Positions 32,983 through 42,402 of a stretch of DNA of 64,000 nt are shown piece by piece (position 1 is the stretch's first letter; each line of letters starts with the position of its first letter). Position numbers and translations under genes: made by a program. The notes beneath the pieces were generated by a model that was not told the DNA's origin, ran no database searches, and saw only the letters and a list, made by a program, of their open reading frames with translations. The DNA is from Xanthomonas vesicatoria ATCC 35937 (GTDB lineage: Bacteria; Pseudomonadota; Gammaproteobacteria; Xanthomonadales; Xanthomonadaceae). The stretch spans positions 2,543,501-2,607,500 of the forward strand of contig NZ_CP018725.1 of the NCBI RefSeq assembly GCF_001908725.1, given 5' to 3'.

Positions 32983-33554
32983 CGGGTGACCTCGGTGATG
33001 TCCTCATCGGCCAGCAGCCAGTCCAGATAGCGCTCGGCGGCAGGCAGCCCCGCGAGCGCCTGCGCGGCGCCGCCCAGCGGCCACCACAGCGACTGGCCGT
33101 GCGCCGGTGCATGCGCGGTGGAGGGCGTCGCCGGCACCGCGAGCGCACGCACGGCGGTGTCGAAGCCCACCGCATCGGCGCGGGCGCGCAAGGCACGGCC
33201 CAGGCACGCCGCCAATGCGCCGAACCAGGCGTGGCTGGGCAGGCAGGCATGCGGCAACGGCATCGCCACGATCAGCGGGAAGCAGCGCCCCACGCGGTCT
33301 TCGCCCGGGCCCAGCACACCGGCCCAGGCCTGCGGACCGCAGACACCCGGCCCCAACGCGAACGCGCGCATGCCGCTGCGCCGGTACGCGCCGGACCAGC
33401 GCTCGCCAAGCTGCTGGCGCACCGTGTCCAGGCAGCCGGCAAAGTGCGCGTCCCACGGCTGCACGAAGCTGGCCGGCAGGCGCCGCTGCACGAAGTCGCC
33501 CACGCCAGGCAACTTGCCGTGGAAGCCGATCTGATCGGTGGCCGGCATGCTCAT
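32979..33554 (-). CDS. tagF: TagF-like T6SS accessory protein
   Basis: A 191-residue protein with the TagF/DUF2094 N-terminus (GFHGKLPGVGDFVQRRLP, then FVQPWDAHFAGCL) and the following RSGMRAFALGPGVCG and VGRCFPLIVAMPLP stretches. TagF is a post-translational repressor of T6SS assembly in Pseudomonas and is sometimes fused to PppA; here it precedes pppA as a separate gene. ATG at 33554 overlaps the tssM stop by ATGA; a second ATG follows at 33548. It is about the usual length for unfused TagF. Confidence 0.9.
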   Translation of the reverse strand: MSMPATDQIGFHGKLPGVGDFVQRRLPASFVQPWDAHFAGCLDTVRQQLGERWSGAYRRSGMRAFALGPGVCGPQAWAGVLGPGEDRVGRCFPLIVAMPLPHACLPSHAWFGALAACLGRALRARADAVGFDTAVRALAVPATPSTAHAPAHGQSLWWPLGGAAQALAGLPAAERYLDWLLADEDITEVTR

Positions 33555-36500
33555 CCGCCGCACGCAAACTGCTGGACGTCGCTGTCCAGAAACGGGTGAC
33601 GCAGGTTGCCCGCACGCAGCGGCACCTGCACGTCGTGGCCACCGAGTGCGAAGCTGGCGACAAAGCGCAGATCGGACGGGTTCTGCAGATGCCCGGCCTG
33701 CAGCGCGCGAAACAGCGCCCAGTCGCCTTGATAGTCGAGCGTGCCCAGCGCCACGCCATCGGCGCCGAAGGCGGCGATGGACACATGCCCCGGCACCGGG
33801 CCGGGCCAGATCATCGGCATGCTTTGCGCCGCACCGGGCTGGTAGTCGTAGCGCTGGCCTTCGATGTCCAGGGTCAGCCGGGTGACGCCCTCGCCCAGCG
33901 TGGGTGCCAGCACGGTAAAGCCCACCTGCGGCACCGGACCGCCGCGAAAATATTTCTGCCGGATGCGCTGCGCCAGTTGCAGCTGTGCGGGCAGGCCGGG
34001 CGCGCCGACCACCGCATCCGGGCCTTGTTTCCAGCGCCATTGCGGCGCCTGCGTGTCCAGCAGCGGCTGCACGGTGCCGGTGTAGAGCGCATCCAGGCGC
34101 CCGCCGGTGCCGAACAATTCGCCAAAATTCTGCAGCGGAAGATCGACCTGCGCCTCCGGGTCGAACGGGTAGCGCCCGCGCACGAAATCGCTGCACACCT
34201 CGCCCACCGATTGGCGCACCTGCGCATCCAGCGCGGCGCGTGCGCCCTGGGTCATCAAGGTGGCGCTGCCGCCGGCCAGGGTTTGCAGCCAATCGGTCAC
34301 CGGCGGCGGCAACTGCGCCATTTCCTGCCGGGCCGCGGCCAGTTGTGCAGTGGCGGCGGCCGCATCGCCGCCGCCTTGCGACACCACCAGCAGCTGCCTG
34401 CCCAGTTGATCGAGCACGCTCAGCAGATGATCCAGCGGCGTGCTGCCGGGTGCGCCGGCCGTCAATGCGTTGAGCGCCAGAAAGTGCTCGCTGATCGCCG
34501 CGCCCGGTGCCGGTGCGTTGGTGGCGGCGGGGTCGGCCGGGGTAGCCAATGCGGCGCTCATCGCGGCACCGCCCGGCAGCGTTGCTGCGGCCGCTTTGGC
34601 CTTGGCCGCTGCCTTGCCGGCTGCTGCGGCAACGGCGCGCTGCGCAGGGTCGGCCGGCGGTGCGCGATCCATCGCCTGGGTGTGCTCGCCGACCACGCCC
34701 AGCAACAACCGCAACGGCGAGCTGGGGCCGGCCAGCTTGGCGGCGCTGGCGCTGGCGGCGGCCAGATCAGCGGCCGGGCGCAATTGCAGATCGGCCAGCA
34801 GCGCGTCCCAGTAGCGGATGTAGTCGGCCTCGTAGCGCTGGCCGACCTCGCGCACCAGCGCGGCCTTGGCGGGGGCATCCAGCGGCGCGCCGCCGAACAC
34901 CCAATCGTCGCGCCCGAAGCGTTCCACCGCCTGGCCAATGCCATCGCGCTGCAGGCCAGCGAAGACCGGTTGGGTGTACAGCGCCGGCACCGGCGTGGAC
35001 AGCGCGGTGCCGCTGCGCCGCACGAAGGTATCGGCCAGCAAGCCCAGTGCCTTGTCCAGCCGCAGCGGCGTGCCGGCCGGCGGCGTCAGCAGCAGGTTGC
35101 CGTAGATCAAGGTGGACAGATCGGCCGCACGCAGGCTGGCGCGTGCCTGCGCGATGCGCTCGCCATCCAGCGACAGCGCGCGCACGCGCTCGGGAGCATC
35201 GAGCACGGCCTGCAACTGCGTGCTCAGCGCCTGCTGCTGCGCCACGTCGCGCGGAAACAGTTTGCCGGCCTCGATGGCCGCCAGCGCGCTGAGTTGCGCC
35301 GCATCCAGATGCTGCGGCTGGCCGAGCATCAGATACCCCTTGAGCGTGTAGTACAACGCCTGCGGCGCCTGCGCGTTGTCGACCAGACCGTTGCGAAAGC
35401 GCACCGCCAAGGCAGGCAACAGGGTGGCGTTGAGCTGGCGCAGATACCCGGCCTGCAGTTCGTCGCCCAGAGCGGCGCCCTGGAACAAACCCATCCGCAG
35501 CGACCACGGCGTGTGCGGGTGATACTGGCGCGCTACCTGCACCACCGCTTGCGTCGCCGCGGCCTGTTGCAGCGTGCGCGCCACGTAGTCCGGCATGGCG
35601 GTGGCGGTATTGGGATCGGGCACGGCAGGCCGTGCCTCCAGTGCCTGACGCACCTGGTCGAGATAGCCGCGATTGCCCAGATAACTGACGCCCAACCCGG
35701 CCAGCAGCGCACCGCTCAACAACGCAACGCCGGCATAGGCGGCCGCCTGCAACCACGCCATGCGGCGTTGCCGGGTAGGCGGGGTATTGGCCAGTCCGGA
35801 TTCGCGCAGCACCACCTCGCGCAGCAAGCGCTCGACAAAGAACGTGCGGCGCTGCGCACCGGGTGCATGCACGCGTGCATCGTCCACGCCGAAGGTGCGT
35901 GCCACCGCGCCCATCATGCGATCGATCGGCGTGCCTTCCTGCGTGCCGGAGGTGAAGTACACCCCGCGCAGCAGCGGCGCCGGCCCGTAGGCGGTGCCGG
36001 CAAAGGTGCCTTCGACAAATTGCCGCGCATGTTCGCCAAGCGCCGCCACCTGCTGCGGAAACGCCAGGATCGCCGCACGCCGCAAACGGTCGCGCTCCAG
36101 GTTCAGCCGCGCGAACAGGCGGGCGCTCAGCTGCTGCTGCAGCAGATTGAATTCTTCGGCAAAGCCGCGCGCGGCGCGGCCGTCGAGCGTGTGCGCCAGC
36201 GGAAACGACATGCCCCAGACCTGGCTGCGCTGCGCAGGCGTGAGATCGTCGAAGAATTCGCCAAAGCCACCGATCAGATCGCACTTGGTAAAGATCAGAT
36301 AGACCGGCACGCTGGCCTGCAGCTGCTCGGCCAGCTCGTCCAGGCGGCACCGGATCGCCTGCATGTGCGTGTCGCGTTCGCCATCGTCCAGCAGCAACAG
36401 GTCGGACATGCTCATGGTCACCAGCACGCCATTGAGCGGCCGGCGTGGGCGATGGCGCCGCAGCAGGCACAGGAAGTCGCGCCAGGCGCCGGCATCGACC

Positions 36501-37081
36501 GCTTGATCGGAATCCTGGGTGGTATAGCGCCCGGCGGTATCCAGAAACACTGCCTCGTCGGTGAACCACCATTCGCAATCGCGGGTGCCCCCCACCCCAC
36601 GCAGCGCGGCATCGCCCATGCGCGCGGCCAACGGAAACTGCAGGCCCGAATGCTGTAGCAACGTACTCTTGCCCGAGCCGGGCGGGCCGATCAACGCGTA
36701 CCACGGCAGCGTGTACAGATCGCTGCCGCCACGCCGCTTGCGCAGCAGTTGAATGGCTTGCTGAAAGCGCGCCTGCAATTGCGCGCGCTCCTGCCCGCTG
36801 CGCAGTTCGCGGTCGTCATCGCGCCCCGGGGCGGCCAATGCGCTGGACAGACTTGCCGCACGTCGCTGCGCGCGCCAATGGCGCCATGCCAGCACCCCCA
36901 GCCACCCCCCGATCAACGTCACGATGGCCAACAACCGCGCGGCCACGCCGTTCAGCGGGCTCCAGCCATCGATGGCCACATACGGCCCGCCCACCCACAG
37001 CAGCAGCGACACCAGGCACAGCGCCAACACGCTCACCACCAATGGGGCACTCAGCTTGGACAACAGCGTCTTCATCGTCAT
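33551..37081 (-). CDS. tssM: TssM (IcmF-family) T6SS membrane protein
   Basis: A 1,176-residue inner-membrane protein. Two transmembrane helices lie near the N-terminus (about 12-32 and 47-67). A cytoplasmic GTPase-like domain has Walker A GPPGSGKST at 132-140 and VFLDTAGRYTTQ as Walker B. A third transmembrane helix comes after the cytoplasmic domain (about 455-480), then the long periplasmic IcmF-related region. Together with TssL and TssJ it forms the trans-envelope channel anchor. The Walker A motif is intact, unlike in some TssM proteins. The frame is open well upstream inside tssL, but MTMKTLLSKLS at 37081, overlapping the tssL stop, is the clear start. Confidence 0.95.
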   Translation of the reverse strand: MTMKTLLSKLSAPLVVSVLALCLVSLLLWVGGPYVAIDGWSPLNGVAARLLAIVTLIGGWLGVLAWRHWRAQRRAASLSSALAAPGRDDDRELRSGQERAQLQARFQQAIQLLRKRRGGSDLYTLPWYALIGPPGSGKSTLLQHSGLQFPLAARMGDAALRGVGGTRDCEWWFTDEAVFLDTAGRYTTQDSDQAVDAGAWRDFLCLLRRHRPRRPLNGVLVTMSMSDLLLLDDGERDTHMQAIRCRLDELAEQLQASVPVYLIFTKCDLIGGFGEFFDDLTPAQRSQVWGMSFPLAHTLDGRAARGFAEEFNLLQQQLSARLFARLNLERDRLRRAAILAFPQQVAALGEHARQFVEGTFAGTAYGPAPLLRGVYFTSGTQEGTPIDRMMGAVARTFGVDDARVHAPGAQRRTFFVERLLREVVLRESGLANTPPTRQRRMAWLQAAAYAGVALLSGALLAGLGVSYLGNRGYLDQVRQALEARPAVPDPNTATAMPDYVARTLQQAAATQAVVQVARQYHPHTPWSLRMGLFQGAALGDELQAGYLRQLNATLLPALAVRFRNGLVDNAQAPQALYYTLKGYLMLGQPQHLDAAQLSALAAIEAGKLFPRDVAQQQALSTQLQAVLDAPERVRALSLDGERIAQARASLRAADLSTLIYGNLLLTPPAGTPLRLDKALGLLADTFVRRSGTALSTPVPALYTQPVFAGLQRDGIGQAVERFGRDDWVFGGAPLDAPAKAALVREVGQRYEADYIRYWDALLADLQLRPAADLAAASASAAKLAGPSSPLRLLLGVVGEHTQAMDRAPPADPAQRAVAAAAGKAAAKAKAAAATLPGGAAMSAALATPADPAATNAPAPGAAISEHFLALNALTAGAPGSTPLDHLLSVLDQLGRQLLVVSQGGGDAAAATAQLAAARQEMAQLPPPVTDWLQTLAGGSATLMTQGARAALDAQVRQSVGEVCSDFVRGRYPFDPEAQVDLPLQNFGELFGTGGRLDALYTGTVQPLLDTQAPQWRWKQGPDAVVGAPGLPAQLQLAQRIRQKYFRGGPVPQVGFTVLAPTLGEGVTRLTLDIEGQRYDYQPGAAQSMPMIWPGPVPGHVSIAAFGADGVALGTLDYQGDWALFRALQAGHLQNPSDLRFVASFALGGHDVQVPLRAGNLRHPFLDSDVQQFACGG

Positions 37082-38328
37082 TCCCCAGGCTGAAACAGAA
37101 TCTCGACGCGGCGATTGCGCGCGCGGTTGGCGGGCAGTTGCACCGGCTGCGCCACCGGTTGCGAGTCGCCGGCACCCAGCGCTTCCACCCGCCCCGGCGT
37201 GGCCAGGTGCGTGCGCAACAGCTGCGCCACCGCGGCGGCACGCGCCCCCGACAAGGCGTAGTTGTCGGCAAAGCGCAGCGAGCGCACTGGCACGTCGTCG
37301 GTATGCCCGACCACGATCACCCGGCCAGGCAATTGATCGATCGCCGCAGCGATCTGCGCGATCAAGCCACGCTGCTCCGGCTCCACCTCGACGCCGCCGG
37401 AGGCGAACATCGCCGCGCTGCTCAGGCGCACGCGCGTCTGCCCATCGGCCTGCTCCTCCACGCTCAGCAAGCCGGCGCGCTGCTGCGTCGCAAGCAATTG
37501 TTTGAGACGCACCTGCGGCGGCGGCAACGGCGTTGCATCCGGCGGTGTGGCCGGCGCCAGTCCCCACTGCGCCACCTGCGCGCTGATCGGCGCCGACAAC
37601 GCGTTCAAGCGCGTCTGCATCCACACGAAGGCCACCACCAGCACGCTCAGCCCCAGCAGCGCAGCGGCCCACAGCGGCAAGAAACGGCCCAGTCGGCGGC
37701 GGTCTTCCACCCCGCGCCAGTGCGGCGCCAGAGTGTCGGGTGCGGCGCCGCGCGCGGCACGGATCCGGCGGAACAGGTCATCCTGGATATCGCCAAGCTT
37801 GGCCAGCCCGCCCGCTTCGATCTGGTACCGGCCGACAAATCCCAGCGCCAGGCATAGATACATCAGCTCGATCAAATCCAGATGCCGCGACACGTCCGCG
37901 CAGAGCCGCTCCAGGATCTGGAAGAACTTGGCCCCGCCATACGACTCGCTATGAAAGACCACCAGCAAGGTCTTCTGCGACCAGCCGCTGCGCTCGCCCC
38001 ACGGCGCATTGAGCACCGCCTCATCGAGCAGGGCGCACAACACGTAACGCGCGGCGGTGACCGCTTCCACCGGCGCGCCGCCATCGCGGGCGCGCTGCTC
38101 GAAGCGGCGAATCTGCGCCATCACCTGCTCGCGCAGGCGGGCCACATCCGGCAGTTGCGCGCTATGGCGCAATTGCACCGCCAACAGCAATAGCGGGGTG
38201 GCGGCCTGCACCAACGGGTTGACGCTGCGGCCCAACAGCTCGCTGATGTCCGTGTCTTCGCCAGCCACCGGGCTGGCCGCAAGCGGCGAGGCGAGGCCGG
38301 CATCGATGTCGGTCATGGGACGGCTCAT
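37078..38328 (-). CDS. tssL: TssL (DotU-family) with C-terminal OmpA peptidoglycan-binding domain
   Basis: A 416-residue protein. The DotU cytoplasmic domain (about 30-215) has VNPLVQAATPLLLLAVQLR, CALLDEAVLNAPWG and ESYGGAKFFQILERL. A single transmembrane helix (about 235-257) follows. The C-terminal OmpA-like domain (about 310-416) has VIVVGHTDDVPVRSLRFADN and LSGARAAAVAQLL, which binds peptidoglycan. This extended form of TssL anchors the T6SS membrane complex to the cell wall without needing a separate TagL. It lies 4 nt after tssK and overlaps tssM. Confidence 0.95.
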   Translation of the reverse strand: MSRPMTDIDAGLASPLAASPVAGEDTDISELLGRSVNPLVQAATPLLLLAVQLRHSAQLPDVARLREQVMAQIRRFEQRARDGGAPVEAVTAARYVLCALLDEAVLNAPWGERSGWSQKTLLVVFHSESYGGAKFFQILERLCADVSRHLDLIELMYLCLALGFVGRYQIEAGGLAKLGDIQDDLFRRIRAARGAAPDTLAPHWRGVEDRRRLGRFLPLWAAALLGLSVLVVAFVWMQTRLNALSAPISAQVAQWGLAPATPPDATPLPPPQVRLKQLLATQQRAGLLSVEEQADGQTRVRLSSAAMFASGGVEVEPEQRGLIAQIAAAIDQLPGRVIVVGHTDDVPVRSLRFADNYALSGARAAAVAQLLRTHLATPGRVEALGAGDSQPVAQPVQLPANRARNRRVEILFQPGE

Positions 38329-38332
38329 GCGC

Positions 38333-39667
38333 TCAACTCCGGATCGCCCACAGTTGCAGGTCCAGCCCGGCGAATTCGCTGCCGAAGTGGAATGCGATGC
38401 CGCCGGAAGTCTTCAACGTTCGCCACAACGCGGCGCTCTTGTCGAACTCGAAATACAGGTAGCCGGCGTGGTACGGAATCTGCCGCGGCGCCACCGCCAT
38501 GGGCGTTGCCACGATGCCGGGCAACTGCAGGTTGACCAGATCGCGGATCTGCTCCACCGGCCCGATCTTGGCGTGCGCAGGCAACTGCCGGCGCAGTTCT
38601 TCGCTGGGCATGTCGGCCTTTGCGGCAAGCACGAACGCGGCGCTGTCCAGCAAGCTCGGGTCGGGCACCATCGCCACCCACACGCCGAACTTGCGCGCCT
38701 GCATCGGCAACGGGGTTGCAGTCTGTTCGAGCACCGCGCTCAGGCTGGAGCGCAGCGCACCGATCACTGGCTCGAAGCTGTCCTGCTGCGCCTCGTGCCG
38801 ATAGGCCGGCCATGCCGGCGGGCGCTTGCCCGGCGCGGTAAAGGTGCTGAGTTCGCCGGCCAGCGCCACCAGCGCGCGGAACAATTCTTCCGGATGCACC
38901 AACGGTGCGGCAGCCCAATGCGTAATCTGCGGCTGCCAGCGGTTGACCACTTGCAGCAGCAGGAAATCGGCGATATCGGCAGCGCCGCCGCGATCGGTCA
39001 GCGTGACCCGCGCCGCCAGCGCCTCACCGCGCTGATGCAACAAGCCGAGCAGTTCGGTCAGGAACGTGGTCAACCTTGCGGCGGCCTGGCATACCATCGC
39101 ACTGGGAATGAAGTGCGGGTCCAGGATCACCTGACGGTCCGAGCGCGACTCGATGATGCGCGCCACTGCGATGCGGTCCAAGCCGTCCAGTGGCTGCGAT
39201 TGCGGCAGCAGCCGCGTGCTCAGCCCACCGACCTCCATCAGCACCGCCTCGCTGGTGCTGCCGGACGCATCGCCACTTTCGGTCTCACGCACGCGGTAGC
39301 GGAACAGCTGATCGGCCGGCGATTCCGGGCGACCCAGTTCCGGCTGCGCGGGCACCCGCAGGGGCAGCGTGAGATACACGATCTGATCGCGGCAGTTGGG
39401 GTCCACCTCCAGCGCCACCGGCAGCGGGTCGTCGCCGGGCATCGCAAACGGCGTGCCGTCGGCAAACACACCGCGCGCCCGGCGTAGTCCCAGCTTGCCC
39501 ACCGCCAGCAGATCAGTCTCCCATTCCAGCTCGCTCACGCCCCACGCATACGGCCGCAACCGCGCCGCACGCAGATCCACATAGCGCTCCAGGTAGCGCT
39601 CCTGCTGCTGCAGATGCTGCGGGCGCAGAAACAACCCCTCGCTCCACACGACCTTGTTGTTGTGCAT
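38333..39667 (-). CDS. tssK: TssK T6SS baseplate-membrane complex adaptor
   Basis: A 444-residue protein with the invariant TssK start VVWSEGLFLRPQHLQQQERY and family stretches through its length, ending in GLDLQLWAIRS. TssK trimers connect the baseplate to TssL/TssM at the inner membrane. It is the first gene of the minus-strand run that ends with tssA. The start at MHNNKVVW is certain from the family; the frame extends 55 codons further upstream with no family match. A promoter is expected in the ~740 bp upstream. No tssJ gene is seen next to it, where one often lies. Confidence 0.95.
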   Translation of the reverse strand: MHNNKVVWSEGLFLRPQHLQQQERYLERYVDLRAARLRPYAWGVSELEWETDLLAVGKLGLRRARGVFADGTPFAMPGDDPLPVALEVDPNCRDQIVYLTLPLRVPAQPELGRPESPADQLFRYRVRETESGDASGSTSEAVLMEVGGLSTRLLPQSQPLDGLDRIAVARIIESRSDRQVILDPHFIPSAMVCQAAARLTTFLTELLGLLHQRGEALAARVTLTDRGGAADIADFLLLQVVNRWQPQITHWAAAPLVHPEELFRALVALAGELSTFTAPGKRPPAWPAYRHEAQQDSFEPVIGALRSSLSAVLEQTATPLPMQARKFGVWVAMVPDPSLLDSAAFVLAAKADMPSEELRRQLPAHAKIGPVEQIRDLVNLQLPGIVATPMAVAPRQIPYHAGYLYFEFDKSAALWRTLKTSGGIAFHFGSEFAGLDLQLWAIRS

Positions 39668-40405
39668 GATCCACTCGCTATGGAAACGCCACGCGCCACC
39701 GCACGGCGTGCCATGCGCGAGCGTCATGTTGTTGGTCGGTTGCGTGCCGCGGACGATCGCGATGGCTGCAGTCGCCAGGCCCCGATGGATCGCGTCGATG
39801 GGGCGATTCTGCGGTGCGCCTGCCAGGCGCACCCGTCAAAATGTCTCAGGCAATCGACCGCCGTCCGCGACATCGGCAGCATCTGTCACGCCCTCAACGC
39901 AGACATTGCGTGATGTCGGTTGCATGCCCTGCCAACCTCGATTGGCGCCAACCAGGGTGTTGGTCTTTGGCGCGCATGCGCTCACGCTTTGATTGCCCGT
40001 CCGGGCCCCGCTCGCAGGCATCCCCATCGCAAAGAGCGGTTCGTGCACCGCATTTGCAGTGTTCGCTCCCTATGCTCGGCGGCCGACCTATACCGCGGCG
40101 CTACGCGAGCTGGTTGCGACAGAAGCAGGTAAGGCGACGCGCGGGCGGCACTTGGCCGCGATGCCTTGCGGCTGGCCTTGAACGGCACTGTTGTTCGGCA
40201 AGACCGCCGCTCACAGCCCGTCACGTACTTAAGAGCTGTGAGCGGCCGTGGCCCAGGCATCTGCCAAGCGCGCCAACCAGGCACGCGTGGCTCGTGCATG
40301 TTGCATTTGTAGTTGCAGTTGCAGTTGCAGTTGCAGTTGCAGTTGTAGTTGTAGTTTCGGCGGCGGCGGGCTGTGTGCTGCGGGTCACTGCGCACGCGGT
40401 GTACT
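39668..40405. other. Gene-free region upstream of tssK
   Basis: About 740 bp between tssK and the aldo/keto reductase gene, both on the minus strand. It should hold the promoter of the large T6SS/TPS operon and the 3' end of the reductase transcript. It contains the hexanucleotide tract at 40309-40356. The open frames across it lack family resemblance. I cannot place a promoter with confidence. Confidence 0.45.
40309..40356. repeat. Hexanucleotide microsatellite (G[C/T]AGTT)8
   Basis: Eight consecutive hexamers: GTAGTT once, GCAGTT five times and GTAGTT twice. It lies about 50 bp beyond the 3' end of the aldo/keto reductase gene and about 640 bp upstream of tssK. Confidence 0.9.
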
Positions 40406-41296
40406 TCAATGCGATCTACCGACCTCGGTCGCGATACCGTCCAGCGTTGCCACCTGTTCTGCGGATAAGGTCAGCTCGGAAGAGGCGAAGTTCTCCCACA
40501 GATGAGGCACGGAGGAGGTGCCGGCGATCACCAGGATGTTGGGCGAGCGCTGCAGTAGCCAGGCAAGCGCCACCTGTTTGGAGGTTGCCCCGACCTCTTC
40601 GGCAACGGCCGACAGCCGGTCCGATTGCAGCGGCGAAAAGCCACCCAATGGGAAAAATGGAACATAGGCGATGCCCTGTTGCGCAAGCGAATCGATCAAG
40701 GCGTCATCGTTGCGTTTGACCAGGTTGTAGTGGTTCTGCACACAGACAATCTTGGCCAGCGACTGCGCCTGGGCGACCTGCCGTGCGGTGACGTTGCTCA
40801 GACCGATGTGGCGCACCAGGCCCTGGCGTTGGAGCTCGACCAGGCACGCAACGGGCTCGGCAAGGGAGCGCTCGTCGGTCTCCATCGGTGAGCCCAGCCG
40901 TAAGTTGACCACATCCAACGCCTCCAGACCCAGACTGGCGAGGTTTTCATGCACCTGCCGCGTCAGGCTTGCTGGCGAGAGATCGCTGTTCCAGGAGGTA
41001 TCGCTTCCCCGGCTGATGCCGACCTTGGTGACGATCACCAAGCCATCGTCGTACGGATGCAGTGCTTCGCGGATCAGTGCGTTGGAGACGTGCGGGCCGT
41101 AGAACTCGGCCGTATCGATGTGATTGGCACCTAGCGCAACTGCTTCGCGCAGGACTGCCAGGGCCGCTGCCTTGTCGCGCGGCGGCCCCCATACGTGCGG
41201 GCCGGGCAGCTGCATGGCGCCGTACCCCACCCGCTTGAGGCTCAGGGTCGTGCCGGGCAGGGTAAAGCTGCCACCGAGACGCGTCATGCTGTTCAT
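40406..41296 (-). CDS. Aldo/keto reductase
   Basis: A 296-residue NADPH-dependent oxidoreductase of the AKR superfamily. The catalytic tetrad can be read as Asp in ANHIDTAEFYG, Tyr in the same motif (FYGP), Lys in VIVTKVG, and His in LVRHIGLSN. The length and order fit the YajO/PdxI-like branch. Substrate unknown. The gene is divergent from a LysR regulator with ~200 bp between starts, the classical layout for a LysR-controlled target. The pair interrupts the T6SS genes and has no visible link to secretion. Confidence 0.9.
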   Translation of the reverse strand: MNSMTRLGGSFTLPGTTLSLKRVGYGAMQLPGPHVWGPPRDKAAALAVLREAVALGANHIDTAEFYGPHVSNALIREALHPYDDGLVIVTKVGISRGSDTSWNSDLSPASLTRQVHENLASLGLEALDVVNLRLGSPMETDERSLAEPVACLVELQRQGLVRHIGLSNVTARQVAQAQSLAKIVCVQNHYNLVKRNDDALIDSLAQQGIAYVPFFPLGGFSPLQSDRLSAVAEEVGATSKQVALAWLLQRSPNILVIAGTSSVPHLWENFASSELTLSAEQVATLDGIATEVGRSH

Positions 41297-41499
41297 GGGA
41301 GTTTCCTTGTGTTGAGTGAGCGGAGTTGCTGTGCCGGGTCTTTCCGGGCAGCCGGTACAACCAGTCGCAAGACCGGGCCACTGCAGCGGTTGCTGCAGCG
41401 AGACAAGCCGTCGACTGCGCGGTGCAGGGCCAATCTACGGGCGCCGCCCCTGTGCGACAATCGGGCACAAACTGCACAGGCCGTCCGGAAAACCGAACA

Positions 41500-42402
41500 A
41501 TGAGCAATCGCCTGGGAGACATGGACGCGTTTGTGCGCGTTGCGCGGGCCGGCGGCTTTCGCGAGGCGGCCAAGAGTGCCGGCGGCAGCGCTTCCAACTT
41601 CAGCGATGCCATCAAGCGCCTGGAATCCTGGCTCGGCGTGCGGCTGTTCAACCGCACCACACGCAGTGTCGTGCTGACCGACGCGGGCAAGGCCTTGCTG
41701 GCCCGCGTCGAGCCTGCCTTGATCGAACTGGACGGCGCCAAGGATGTCATGAGCGCGTTCCGCAACACGCCCACGGGAACGCTTCGGCTCAATGTGCCGA
41801 TCACTGCCGCCACCCTGGTGATGCCGCAGATCATCCCGCCATTCATGGCGGCGCACCCGGATATCAACGTGGAGATCCTGACCGAAGAAAGCTTCGTCGA
41901 CGTGGTCGCCGCCGGCTGCGATGCGGGCATCCGCTACGGCGAGCGGCTGCAGCAGGACATGGTGGCCATCCCGATCGGCCCACGCGTGCAACGTAGCGCC
42001 ACGGCGGCGGCGCCGAAGTATCTGGACCGACGCGGCCGGCCGACGCACCCCCGCGAGCTGGTCGATCACGATTGCATCCGTGGCCGCTTCCCAAGCGGAG
42101 CGATTGCCGATTGGGAATTCGAGCGCCATGGCGAAGTGATCACCATTGTTCCGCGCGGGCAACTGCTGGTGGAAATCGGCGGAGGCGTGGAGCTTGCCAT
42201 CCAGTCGGCGATTGCAGGCAGCGGGATCATCTATCTGTTCGAGCAATGGCTACAGCCGCACCTGGATTCCGGCGCGCTGGAGCCCGTGCTACAGCCCTGG
42301 TGGCAGCCGTTTCCAGGGCCGTACCTGTACTACCCCAATCGCAATCTCACCCCGCCGCCGCTGCGCGCGTTCATCGAGTTCGTCAAGGCACTGCCCGACT
42401 GA
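41500..42402 (+). CDS. LysR-family transcriptional regulator
   Basis: A 300-residue protein. The N-terminal winged helix-turn-helix (MSNRLGDMDAFVRVARAGGF through RLESWLGVRLFNRTTR) and the substrate-binding domain (GTLRLNVPITAATLVMPQII to the end) are both complete. It resembles the CrgA/AaeR-type LysR subgroup. It probably controls the divergent aldo/keto reductase gene and itself from the 203-bp intergenic region. The ATG at 41500 was chosen because the HTH begins right after it; the frame is open upstream to 41326. Confidence 0.9.
   Translation: MSNRLGDMDAFVRVARAGGFREAAKSAGGSASNFSDAIKRLESWLGVRLFNRTTRSVVLTDAGKALLARVEPALIELDGAKDVMSAFRNTPTGTLRLNVPITAATLVMPQIIPPFMAAHPDINVEILTEESFVDVVAAGCDAGIRYGERLQQDMVAIPIGPRVQRSATAAAPKYLDRRGRPTHPRELVDHDCIRGRFPSGAIADWEFERHGEVITIVPRGQLLVEIGGGVELAIQSAIAGSGIIYLFEQWLQPHLDSGALEPVLQPWWQPFPGPYLYYPNRNLTPPPLRAFIEFVKALPD

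Noticed and set aside
33107..36658. Plus-strand open frame of 1,183 codons opposite tssM
   Set aside because: The reverse strand encodes a complete TssM with Walker motifs. The plus-strand product is Arg/Gln/His-rich with no domain, as expected for an antisense frame.
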